From positions 744,001 through 808,000 of the forward strand of contig NZ_JAKKOT010000002.1 of NCBI RefSeq assembly GCF_021739025.1: a stretch of 64,000 bases of DNA, given 5' to 3'. Shown piece after piece: positions 36,387 through 43,750 of this stretch; position 1 is the first letter of the stretch; every line of letters begins with the position of its first letter. Origin of the DNA: Gordonia liuliyuniae (GTDB lineage: Bacteria; Actinomycetota; Actinomycetes; Mycobacteriales; Mycobacteriaceae). The notes under the pieces were generated by a model. It ran no database searches and had not been told where the DNA came from. It saw only the letters and a program-made list of their open reading frames with translations. The translations under genes were made by a program, and so were the position numbers.

Positions 36387-36953
36387 TTAGGCGAACGATG
36401 CGAGGACTGCGGGCGTCACGAACCGTTCGATGGTCTCGCGTTCGTCCGGGCCCGCGGGTACGACGAGCAGGGACACGATGACTCGGACGATCCACCTGGC
36501 CGCGGCGACGCCCGCTGCCCCGTGGTCGCCGACGAACCGGTTGGCCAATGTCTCGATCGCGGACGACGAGAGCGCGAGTTCGCTCGCCAAGCCCGCTCCG
36601 GCGGGAGAGAACCACGCCGACAGCGCGGGATCGGCACGGACTTCGGTCAACGCGAACAGGATCGCCTCGGTGAGTCGGTCGTCGGGCGCCGTCAGGTGCG
36701 CGGTCCGGTTCGTGACGGCCGCCCCGATGGTGAAGGCGATCTGCTCCACGTACGCGAGTTGCAACGCGGTACGGCTGTCGAAATGCCGGTACAGGGTGGC
36801 GCGGGAACAGCCGACCGCCGCCGCGATCTCGGACATGGAGGCGTCGGCCCCGTGCTGCGCGAACACGTCGCCTGCGATCGCGAGGATCCGGTCTCTCGCC
36901 GCGGAGCGGCGGGCGCCCTGAGCCCAACTGCTGCGATCTGGGTGACTGGTCAT
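36387..36953 (-). CDS. TetR-family regulator
   Basis: A 188-residue TetR regulator. The HTH ASMSEIAAAVGCSRATLYRH lies at about residues 38-57; the ligand domain is not assignable. Its ATG overlaps the P450 stop by ATGA, so regulator and enzyme form one unit and it probably controls its own operon through the promoter upstream of the P450 gene. Confidence 0.9.
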   Translation of the reverse strand: MTSHPDRSSWAQGARRSAARDRILAIAGDVFAQHGADASMSEIAAAVGCSRATLYRHFDSRTALQLAYVEQIAFTIGAAVTNRTAHLTAPDDRLTEAILFALTEVRADPALSAWFSPAGAGLASELALSSSAIETLANRFVGDHGAAGVAAARWIVRVIVSLLVVPAGPDERETIERFVTPAVLASFA

Positions 36954-38176
36954 GGCGTGAACGGTACCGACGTCGGTCTGCGCACGTAGTTGCCGTCGGC
37001 CCATTCGATGCGGTCGACGTCTACCTCGAAGTCCGGGCATCGGGCCAGGAGCTCTTCGAGTGTGACGAGGGCCTGCATGCGCGCGGCTGCTGCGCCGAGG
37101 CAGTGGTGCATGCCATGACTGAAGGTGAGGATGTTGCGGGGCTTTCGTCGTACGTCGAGACGTTCGGCGTCCGGGCCGTACGCGTGCTCGTCCCGATTGG
37201 CCGACCCGTAGCAGAGCAGGACCTTTCGTCCGGTGGGAATCGTGACGCCGTGCAGTTCGACGTCGCGTGTCGTGGTGCGGGCGAGCCCCTGTACCGGGGA
37301 GGTGAGACGCAGTAGTTCGTCGATCGCGTCGGGTAGCCGGTCCGGCTCGTCGAGCAGGATGTTCCGTTGATCGCGGTGGGCGGTCAGCAGCGCCGACGAT
37401 CCGCCGAGCATGCCGGTCGTCGTGTCGTTTCCGCCTGCGACCATGGTGAAGGCGAACGCCAGGATCGACAGGAGGCCTGCGGGGTCGGTTTGCGGGTCGT
37501 CTGCGATTCCGGCGGCGACGAGATGCGAAACGGTGTCGTCGCCGGGCTCGGCGCGCCGGAGTTCGATGAGTTCGGCGAAGTAGCCGGTGAGTTCGAGCAC
37601 CGCGTCGGCGGCCGTGGTCATGGCGGCGCCGAGGTCGCCGCCGGGGTTGGCGCCGACGATCGCCTCGGTCCAGGCGTCGAACCGGCGACGGTCGACTTCC
37701 GGGACGCCGAGATAGTGCGCCACCACCATGCTCGGCAACGGTTTGAACAGGTCGGCTGCGATGTCGCCGCCGCCGTCGGCTTTGAGTGATTCGATTCGTT
37801 CGACGACGAACTCGCGCACCAACGGTTCGAGTGTCACCACCTGGCGCGGAGTGAACCCGCGCGAGACGAGCCGGCGGAACTCGGTGTGTGCGGGCGGATC
37901 CTGCATCACCATCGGCGGATTGTCGCTGAGACCGATCGTCGCCAGCTCGCCATAGGTGACGGTGAGTCCCTGCGCGGACGAGAACGTCTCCCAGTCCTTG
38001 GCGGTAGCGGTGACGTCGGCGTGGCGCGTCAGCACCCAATAGTCGTCGAACGGAGCGGTGGACGGCACCACGTGGTGGACGGGGTCGTCGCGCCGCAACG
38101 CCGCGTACATCGGGAACGGGTCCCGCCACGTGGGTCCCGACCGAAGTGCGAAACGCGGTGACGAATCTATATCCAT
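36950..38176 (-). CDS. Cytochrome P450
   Basis: A 408-residue soluble bacterial P450. The I-helix AGGNDTTTG, the ExxR motif DELLRL and the heme loop FSHGMHHCLGAAAAR with the Cys ligand are all intact. The sequence resembles the CYP families acting on steroids or other lipids in mycolic-acid bacteria, but the substrate is open and no ferredoxin gene is adjacent. The ATG at 38176 coincides with the predicted transcription start of a TTGACA-17-CATTAT promoter, so the mRNA is probably leaderless. The left prophage border lies 44 bases away. Confidence 0.93.
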   Translation of the reverse strand: MDIDSSPRFALRSGPTWRDPFPMYAALRRDDPVHHVVPSTAPFDDYWVLTRHADVTATAKDWETFSSAQGLTVTYGELATIGLSDNPPMVMQDPPAHTEFRRLVSRGFTPRQVVTLEPLVREFVVERIESLKADGGGDIAADLFKPLPSMVVAHYLGVPEVDRRRFDAWTEAIVGANPGGDLGAAMTTAADAVLELTGYFAELIELRRAEPGDDTVSHLVAAGIADDPQTDPAGLLSILAFAFTMVAGGNDTTTGMLGGSSALLTAHRDQRNILLDEPDRLPDAIDELLRLTSPVQGLARTTTRDVELHGVTIPTGRKVLLCYGSANRDEHAYGPDAERLDVRRKPRNILTFSHGMHHCLGAAAARMQALVTLEELLARCPDFEVDVDRIEWADGNYVRRPTSVPFTP

Positions 38177-38182
38177 GTCGCA

Positions 38183-38211
38183 ATAATGAGACAGATAGTA
38201 GAAAGTGTCAA
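38183..38211 (-). promoter_or_regulatory. SigA-type promoter of the P450-TetR unit
   Basis: On the minus strand, TTGACA (38211-38206) and CATTAT (38188-38183) are spaced by 17 bases, the best promoter match in the window. The ATG follows the -10 by six bases. Confidence 0.75.
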
Positions 38212-38219
38212 CCAGACGT

Positions 38220-38238
38220 GAGCCGCCTAGGAGAATCG
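38220..38238. repeat. Left attachment-site repeat
   Basis: A 19-base copy of the tRNA-Thr 3' end and flanking two bases, identical to 42718-42736. Confidence 0.88.
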
Positions 38239-38245
38239 GTGGACG

Positions 38246-39144
38246 GTGTTGGTGTCTCCGGGGGCTCCGGGGCCGCAGGGCGCGGAGGGGCCGACGGGTC
38301 CGTCGGCGACGCTCACTATCGGTACCGTGACGGGCGGCGAGACCGCCGATGCATCCTTGTCGGGTGAGTCGCCGAACCAGATGCTCAGTCTGGTGCTGCC
38401 GCAGGGCGAGAAGGGTGAGACCGGCGGCACCGGTCCGGTGTCGACGGTGCCGGGTCCGGCCGGTCCGGCGAACCATCTGTCGATCGGTACGGTCGTCGAG
38501 GGTCCGGCGGCCGCGACGATTACGGGGACGTCGCCGGGGCAAGAACTGAACCTGTCGATCCCTCCCGGACCGAAGGGTCCTACTGGTCCGGCCGGTGAGG
38601 TGTCGGAGGCGGAACTGAATCAGGCTGTCAGTGATGCGGTGGCGGCGCTATCGATGGGTCGCCGACGGCGCTCGATACCCAGTCGGTGTTGGCGGCGGCG
38701 CTCGGCAACGACCCGAACTTCGCCGCGACGATAGCGGCACAGATCGGCGCGAAGGCCGCTACGAGGAGGTTCGAGCGGGGCGTCAGACTTCAACGGGACG
38801 CCGACGCTGTCGTTCTCGGTTGGCGCGGGTGGCGCGCAGGCACTGAACTCGGACAAGGGTGGGCCGAAGCCGGGCAGGCGATAACGGTGACGGGGATCGG
38901 GTCGGGCCTGTCGGCGGCGGGCGGCGCCGGCACGACGAGCGGCCAGAACGGTGCAAGTCCTGGCAACTCGACGTTTGAGCACGTCGTCTATACCGGCGGG
39001 GCGGGCGGTGCCGGTAATGCTGGTTCGCCGACCGCTCCGGGCGCAGCGGAAGTGGGCGGTAAAGATGGCATCTTCGGTTCTCGTACGCGTGGCGCGGCGG
39101 GAGCACGCGGACAGGCGTGGTGCCGGTTCCGATCTTGGTCCTGA
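38246..39144 (+). pseudogene. Frameshifted collagen-like phage tail protein fragment
   Basis: Frame one opens with G-x-y triplets (APGPQGAEGPTGPSAT) and two IPPGPKGPTGPAG-like blocks, typical of phage minor tail proteins. Near 38650 homology jumps to a frame reading SPTALDTQSVLAAALGNDPN; near 38770 it returns to the first frame (SDFNGTPTLSFSVGAGGAQA), and near 38885 it shifts again to a Gly-rich tail (GAGGAGNAGSPTAPG). At least three frameshifts and the abrupt start 8 bases after the left att site mark it as a decayed internal fragment. Confidence 0.75.
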
Positions 39145-39216
39145 CTGTCTACGAACTCGCCCGCCGCCTCACGACTAAGGAACGGGGCGACTTCGTAGTC
39201 TCTCCAGAGGGCGATC

Positions 39217-39396
39217 TTATGGTTTGAGAACCCGAAAGCTCTCAGGGGGATCCGAAGGGACTGTGACCTGAGAGGTCGTGCTCGTGGACGAGGGTGAGTA
39301 ACCCTTCGTGTCGTCCGACGCGGTTTCGTCTCCGCATCCTGACAACGTCAGGATTGTTGTGGCAGCGATCATCGCCAGGGAGAGCTTGCTGTCCAT
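39217..39396 (-). CDS. 59-residue lipoprotein (prophage cargo)
   Basis: A short gene: ATG at 39396, stop at 39217-39219. MDSKLSLAMIAATTILTLSG is a signal peptide ending in the lipobox LSGC, followed by 37 Ser/Thr/Pro-rich residues. GGA lies five bases upstream of the ATG. The longer overlapping minus-strand frame (39242-39433) has no protein features. It is the last of three minus-strand genes in a lower-GC patch, probably phage-borne cargo acting at the cell surface. Confidence 0.6.
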   Translation of the reverse strand: MDSKLSLAMIAATTILTLSGCGDETASDDTKGYSPSSTSTTSQVTVPSDPPESFRVLKP

Positions 39397-39482
39397 ATTT
39401 TCCAGTCGCCTTCCGGATAGAGATGGTAACCAATCATTAGCGTTTCCCCGTCGACGTAGCGCTCCCCTTCGGCAGCATGTCG

Positions 39483-39959
39483 CTACAATCCGGCGACGCC
39501 TCCACCTCTATTCATGTTCGTGATGACGTGCCTACCGTCCACTTCTTCGACAGAGAAAGTGGCTCGCAGGGACCCGCTCTTTTCGCCCACAGAAACAATG
39601 CGTGAGTCGTAAAGCCGTTCAACACGCATGTCGTCAGGGTTTAGTGAGGTAAACTGGTGCTTATCTCGTTCCTCCTGGGTATATCCCTCTACGCCGGACG
39701 TGCCGTTCTCGCGAAGGTGGCGATCAAACTTCTCTGCAGACTTGGCCGCTTCAATAATGTCGGTCGAATTAGTCAGCTGAGGGATGTGCTCGTATCGTGC
39801 TTCAGAAACCGCACCAATAAGCGAACTGACGACCTCTCGTGACTTTTCGTCGGCCTTCTCTTCTGTACTGTTTCGCGTGTAGATGAGATAGCGGACGATC
39901 AGCACGCACGCCAGCACGACCGCCGCTACTGTCACAACAAGCTTCTTCCTGTAGGTCAT
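39483..39959 (-). CDS. Single-pass membrane protein (prophage cargo, unknown)
   Basis: A 158-residue protein with an N-terminal membrane anchor (LVVTVAAVVLACVLIVRYLI) and an extracytoplasmic domain of about 125 charged residues. The general layout (anchor, helical linker, small alpha+beta domain) resembles Mce-associated or NTF2-like envelope proteins, but no motif confirms this. Base composition is clearly lower in GC than the flanking chromosome, suggesting a foreign source. It lies in tandem between the 90-residue gene and the small lipoprotein gene. Confidence 0.65.
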   Translation of the reverse strand: MTYRKKLVVTVAAVVLACVLIVRYLIYTRNSTEEKADEKSREVVSSLIGAVSEARYEHIPQLTNSTDIIEAAKSAEKFDRHLRENGTSGVEGYTQEERDKHQFTSLNPDDMRVERLYDSRIVSVGEKSGSLRATFSVEEVDGRHVITNMNRGGGVAGL

Positions 39960-39981
39960 CGCTGAAACCTTCCGTTGGTCG

Positions 39982-40254
39982 CTAATCTCGCCGCTCGTCG
40001 CTAACCCAATCTGGACACCTGGTCATTCCGACGCAGTAGGCCGTCTTTACCCCTAATGGCCCGTTGACCTTCTCGCCATAGTATTCATCGTGATACTGGT
40101 CCGATGTGGCCACGGCCACTGCTACTTCTTCAACGACCTTACAGTCGCTTCTGTTGCAGATTCGACGCTTAACCGTGTTCCGATATTCGAGGCCGTCGAG
40201 GTCACTATTCGGTCCGACTTGAGAGTCGGGCGACTCCAGGATGGCCTTGATCAC
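39982..40254 (-). CDS. Hypothetical protein, possibly 5'-truncated (prophage cargo)
   Basis: A 90-residue soluble protein with four Cys (RRICNRSDCKVVEE, TAYCVGMTRCPDWV), which could make two disulfides or bind a metal. The assigned GTG at 40254 has no good ribosome binding site, and the same frame continues open upstream (NIRNEKVIKAILESP) into the lysin region, so the true N-terminus may have been cut by recombination at about 40260-40290. The function is unknown. Confidence 0.5.
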   Translation of the reverse strand: MIKAILESPDSQVGPNSDLDGLEYRNTVKRRICNRSDCKVVEEVAVAVATSDQYHDEYYGEKVNGPLGVKTAYCVGMTRCPDWVSDERRD

Positions 40255-40286
40255 CTTCTCGTTTCGGATATTGTGCTTCCAGCGCG

Positions 40287-40946
40287 ATGGGGTGTTCGCT
40301 GCAGCGGGCGTCGCAGATGGTCGACGCGTTCGCCAACGCGATGCGCGCCGCGCAGATCACTACCCCGCTCCGGGCGGCGCACTGGTGCGCGCAGATCGGC
40401 TACGAGTCCGTCGGACTGCAGTACATGTCGGAGATATGGGGGCCGGCCGCCGCGCAGCGCGGATATGAGGGGCGCGTCGACCTCGGGAACACGCAGACCG
40501 GCGACGGCTACCGGTTCCGCGGGTCTGGCCCCATTCAACTGACTGGCCGCCACAACTTCGGGGAGTTCTCCGAGTGGTGTTTCAGCAAGCGATACACGAC
40601 GGACCCGCAACGGTTCGTCAAGAATCCTGACCTCGTCCGCAACGACCCGAAGTGGGGATTCCTCGCGGCGTCTTGGTACTGGACTGTCGCCCGCCCGCAG
40701 CTCAACAACCTCGCCGACGCGGACGACCTGAACGGTGTCACGCGGGCGATCAACGGCGGCCACACCGGCATCGAGGAACGCCGCGCACGTCTGGTCCGGT
40801 GCAAGGCGCTCGGGTCGGAACTACTTCCCTCAACGACCGTAGGAGGTCTCAGCATGGATGTCAGCAGCGACGACTTTCCGCTGGCCGATCCTCGCCCTGT
40901 GGACGCTCGAACCGATCGCGCGCGGCATCGACTACGTGACCGGTGA
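40287..40946 (+). CDS. Phage endolysin, GH19 chitinase/lysozyme-like, N-terminus doubtful
   Basis: A 219-residue protein of the phage GH19 lysozyme group. AAHWCAQIGYESVGLQYMSE holds the first catalytic Glu, GYRFRGSGPIQLTGRHNF the substrate-cleft motif, and WGFLAASWYW the later core. It would cleave peptidoglycan. The ATG has no ribosome binding site and the start lies at the junction with the cargo genes, so some N-terminal residues may be lost. Its last 90 bases overlap the holin gene in another frame. Confidence 0.75.
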   Translation: MGCSLQRASQMVDAFANAMRAAQITTPLRAAHWCAQIGYESVGLQYMSEIWGPAAAQRGYEGRVDLGNTQTGDGYRFRGSGPIQLTGRHNFGEFSEWCFSKRYTTDPQRFVKNPDLVRNDPKWGFLAASWYWTVARPQLNNLADADDLNGVTRAINGGHTGIEERRARLVRCKALGSELLPSTTVGGLSMDVSSDDFPLADPRPVDARTDRARHRLRDR

Positions 40947-41271
40947 CCTACCGGGCACGACGTCGAGCCTGACGTTCGTCGGGACGGCGATGCCGCTGCA
41001 GTTGTGGAGTGTGCTGTTCCTGGCTGCAGGGATCACGGTGGCGGCGGGGTTCCTCGGGCGCTGGCCGAACATCACCATCGCCGGGCTGCACGTCATGCGG
41101 TGCACGTATGCGGCGCTCGCTATCGGGTTGATCGTCAAGTGTGTCGAGCGGGGCGGAGACGGGTTCCGCACCCCGATGATGTTCGCTATCTTCGCGGCGA
41201 CGTGCTGGTCGGCGGCGCTCGGCTACCTCAACCAGACGCGGACCGAGCGGGCGCTGAAGGCCGCCTCGTGA
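40858..41271 (+). CDS. Phage holin-like membrane protein
   Basis: A 137-residue protein with four membrane segments (LQLWSVLFLAAGITVAAGFL, AALAIGLIV, and PMMFAIFAATCWSAALGYL among them), placed just after the lysin as holins are. A strong AGGAGGT at 40841-40847 serves the start. The ATG at 40858 is in this frame (an ATG four bases earlier belongs to the lysin frame). It is coupled to the next gene by GTGA. Confidence 0.72.
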   Translation: MSAATTFRWPILALWTLEPIARGIDYVTGDLPGTTSSLTFVGTAMPLQLWSVLFLAAGITVAAGFLGRWPNITIAGLHVMRCTYAALAIGLIVKCVERGGDGFRTPMMFAIFAATCWSAALGYLNQTRTERALKAAS

Positions 41272-41678
41272 ACGCGCCGGATGGGCTGCCGAGCTGGCTC
41301 GTTCTGGTGTTGTTTCTGCTGTTCGGTTCTCCGGCGCTGTGCTCTAAGTCGGCGGCGAAGCTGCCGTCGGTGTTGGGTGCGGGGGCGCGGTGGTGGCAGG
41401 CGCGGCAACCGGACAACCAGGTCGAGGCTAGGCGGTCCTCCTCGTATGAGAAGCAGGAGGCGGAGATAGCGCGTATCAGCCGCCAGTACGACCGGGTTAA
41501 TGAGGACTTTGAGGAGCTGTCGGAGCGGGTCGACGGCTGGGAGAAGAAGCTGACCGAGACGAACCGCCGGTTCTTCGCGGCGCTGTCGTATATCCGGTAC
41601 CTGGTGGCGACGATTCTGCGACTGGACCCTGGGCACTCGGTTGAGCCTCCGCCGGAAATCCTGCGAGACTTCCTGTAG
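41268..41678 (+). CDS. Phage membrane protein with coiled coil (lysis cassette)
   Basis: A 136-residue protein with one N-terminal membrane segment (WLVLVLFLLFGSPALC) and a long charged coiled coil (roughly residues 55-110). Small genes of this layout follow the holin in many actinophage lysis cassettes and may be a second holin or spanin-like partner. The GTG start overlaps the holin stop. Confidence 0.7.
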   Translation: MNAPDGLPSWLVLVLFLLFGSPALCSKSAAKLPSVLGAGARWWQARQPDNQVEARRSSSYEKQEAEIARISRQYDRVNEDFEELSERVDGWEKKLTETNRRFFAALSYIRYLVATILRLDPGHSVEPPPEILRDFL

Positions 41679-41729
41679 CACCGAACCTGTAAGGTTGCGG
41701 TTTACGACTGTAACCTCGGGTGGCTCGCG

Positions 41730-42625
41730 GTGAGAGCCTACGGATGGAACGAGGGCCAGATCGTCGACGCCGCAGCCGACGTGCTCCGCGAACTCGCGGA
41801 GCGCGTCGCCGACGGCGAACCCATCAAGAAGGTCGCCGCCGACCTCAACGAGCGCGGCATCCCTACCGTGTCCGGCCGTCCGTGGTCGTCGCGCACGATC
41901 AGCCGATCCGTCACCAGCCCGCGCGCCGTCGGACTCCGGGAGCGCAACGGCGAACTCACCTCCGACCCCGACGTCGACCCAATTCTCGACGTCGCTCTGT
42001 GGGAGCGGGTACGCGACCGCATCAACGACTCTGACCGCAAGCGGTTCACGCCGCAGCGGCGGCAGAGTCCCCTTCTCGCGGACGTGCTGCGCTGCGCGTC
42101 ATGCGGCCGCCCCATGTACCTGACGGGCGTCAACTACATGTGCGGGGCGGGCGCGTGCCCTGAGCCGCTCACGATCCGCAGGCGATCGCCGAGACCGAAG
42201 CGTCTGAGCGGGTGCTCGTGCGGATCACATCGGGGCCGTGGCTCGACGCACTCCGCCCCGTCGCCGAACAATGAGCGGCACACTGGCGGATGGTCGTTGA
42301 GGACACGCACCAGCGGATGGTCCGGCTCGCGGAAGAGTTCGGGTCGGGCGGACCGCAGGAGGCATTCGACGCGGGGATGGTTGCGGCACGCCGCACCCTC
42401 GCCGACGCCGAGCGGCATCTCGCGACGCTCGCCGCTGTCGACGGGCTGCCCGCGCTCACGGAGGAGTCTGTCGTCGAGTGGTGGGTAGACACCGCCACCG
42501 AGGATGACCGGCGCGCGGTGATCCGGTCCGTCGTCGACACGATCGTCGTCAACGAGTCGGCTGCACCCCGCGGCGACCGCCTCGTCTTCAACTGGCGCGG
42601 GTTCAACTGGCGCGGGTTCAGCTAA
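41730..42625 (+). pseudogene. Broken large serine recombinase (phage integrase)
   Basis: The frame from 41730 reads as the recombinase domain (EPIKKVAADLNERGIPTVSG) and zinc ribbon (LRCASCGRPMYL then CGAGACPEP) of a large serine integrase, but the N-terminal resolvase domain with the catalytic Ser is absent. A frameshift near 42170 moves homology to a frame containing AIAETEASERVLVRI, which meets a stop near 42272 and resumes to 42625 with the coiled-coil end (EESVVEWWVDTATEDDRRAV). The last codons hold a 15-base tandem duplication (FNWRGFNWRGF). The enzyme must be inactive. Confidence 0.8.
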
Positions 42626-42717
42626 GTTCCGCTCAATATGGTCGGCAAATGGTCACTCGCGCTGCGCCGGAAACGAAGAATGCAGGCCAGAAGGATTCTC
42701 TGACCTGCATTTCTGCG

Positions 42718-42736
42718 GAGCCGCCTAGGAGAATCG
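42718..42736. repeat. Right attachment-site repeat in tRNA-Thr
   Basis: Identical to 38220-38238; it spans the 3' acceptor arm and part of the T arm of the tRNA gene. Confidence 0.88.
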
Positions 42737-42791
42737 AACTCCTGACCTATTCATTACGAGTGAATCGCTCTACCGACTGAGCTAAGGCGGC
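42719..42791 (-). tRNA. tRNA-Thr(CGT)
   Basis: 73 bases fold as a perfect cloverleaf: acceptor GCCGCCT/AGGCGGC, D arm GCTC/GAGC, anticodon arm ATTCA/TGAAT around loop CTCGTAA, T arm AGGAG/CTCCT with TTCGATT. The anticodon is CGT (Thr). No CCA is encoded. It is the integration site of the prophage and remains intact. Confidence 0.97.
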
Positions 42792-42854
42792 GTGCTGCCT
42801 CGCGGCAGCCCGGATGATGTTACCGACTCGATGCCGGTGGGGGCAAAACGGGGG

Positions 42855-43724
42855 TCAGCGCGGCTCGTTCTGCTGTCGTCGCACCTTCTCCGATGCGACG
42901 AGAGCGGTGGCGTCGGAGGTCGTCAGCTCGATGCCGAACACGTCCTGCAGGACCGTGGCGAGGTCGTCGGCATGCACATGCTGCGCTGTCGGCACGCCGT
43001 CGGGCGTCACGGTCGTCAAGGAGTCGCCGTCGAGCGTGTAGTGCGCGTCGACGGTGAACCGTTGGACGAACAGGCGTGCGGTGAACGGCGAACCCGGCGA
43101 CGTCGACACGAAATGGCTGCCGACCCGGTAATCGATCGGGAACTGGGGATTCAACGTGAACGTGTGGCGATCGATCCACCCGTCCTCGGTGGCATGCCAG
43201 AGGATCCAACGGTCGGTGCCGAAGAGATCGCCGACCGGCTCGGTAGTCAGACGCAGACGCCAGCCGTCCTGATCGACTTCGACGCCGTCGCGCAGCTCGA
43301 TCGGTTCGAGCGGCCCGCGGCCGAACCCGACGTCACAGAGGTACCGGCGCTCATCGATCTCGACGACGATCAACGCGTGAGTCGGCGGACGGGACGACGG
43401 GTCACCACCGAGGGTGACTCGTCCACTCAACGCTGTGAATCCGAAGCCGATCTGCTCCAAGACCGCCGCGAACAGAGTGGCGTGCTCGAAGCAGTAGCCG
43501 CCCCGCATCGAGTCGACCAGCTTGTGCTGCAACGACTCCGAATCCAGCGGGACGTCACGCCCCACCATGATCTCGAGGTTCTCGAACGGAATCGACGTCG
43601 TATGCCCACGATGCAATGCGACGAGCGTGGCGAGGCTCGGCGTCGGATCGCCCTGGAACCCGACCCGCGCGAGATACGCGGGCAGGTTTACGTCGTCGCC
43701 GTGCCACATCCTCATACGGCCCAT
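42855..43724 (-). CDS. nat: Arylamine N-acetyltransferase
   Basis: A 289-residue NAT that transfers an acetyl (or propionyl) group from CoA to arylamines and hydrazines such as isoniazid. The triad is visible: Cys in RGGYCFEHA, His in PTHALIVVE, Asp in YLCDVGFG. Length is typical (about 280). The ATG at 43724 lies 26 bases after the malic enzyme stop; GGAAG nine bases upstream is a modest ribosome binding site. In mycobacteria nat is linked to sterol metabolism; here it is with the malic enzyme gene. Confidence 0.93.
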   Translation of the reverse strand: MGRMRMWHGDDVNLPAYLARVGFQGDPTPSLATLVALHRGHTTSIPFENLEIMVGRDVPLDSESLQHKLVDSMRGGYCFEHATLFAAVLEQIGFGFTALSGRVTLGGDPSSRPPTHALIVVEIDERRYLCDVGFGRGPLEPIELRDGVEVDQDGWRLRLTTEPVGDLFGTDRWILWHATEDGWIDRHTFTLNPQFPIDYRVGSHFVSTSPGSPFTARLFVQRFTVDAHYTLDGDSLTTVTPDGVPTAQHVHADDLATVLQDVFGIELTTSDATALVASEKVRRQQNEPR

Positions 43725-43750
43725 TGTGAACGTCTTCCGCGGCGGAAGAC

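Larger units (their letters stand above)
38220..42736. mobile_element. Decayed prophage integrated at tRNA-Thr
   Basis: The element is bounded by a 19-bp perfect direct repeat (gagccgcctaggagaatcg). The right copy (42718-42736) covers the 3' end of tRNA-Thr and the left copy (38220-38238) stands alone, the classic attL/attR arrangement. Inside are a frameshifted collagen-like tail gene, an AT-richer three-gene cargo, a GH19-type lysin, a holin, a second small membrane protein and a broken serine integrase next to the right end. Capsid, packaging and replication genes are missing, so it cannot be autonomous. Confidence 0.85.
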
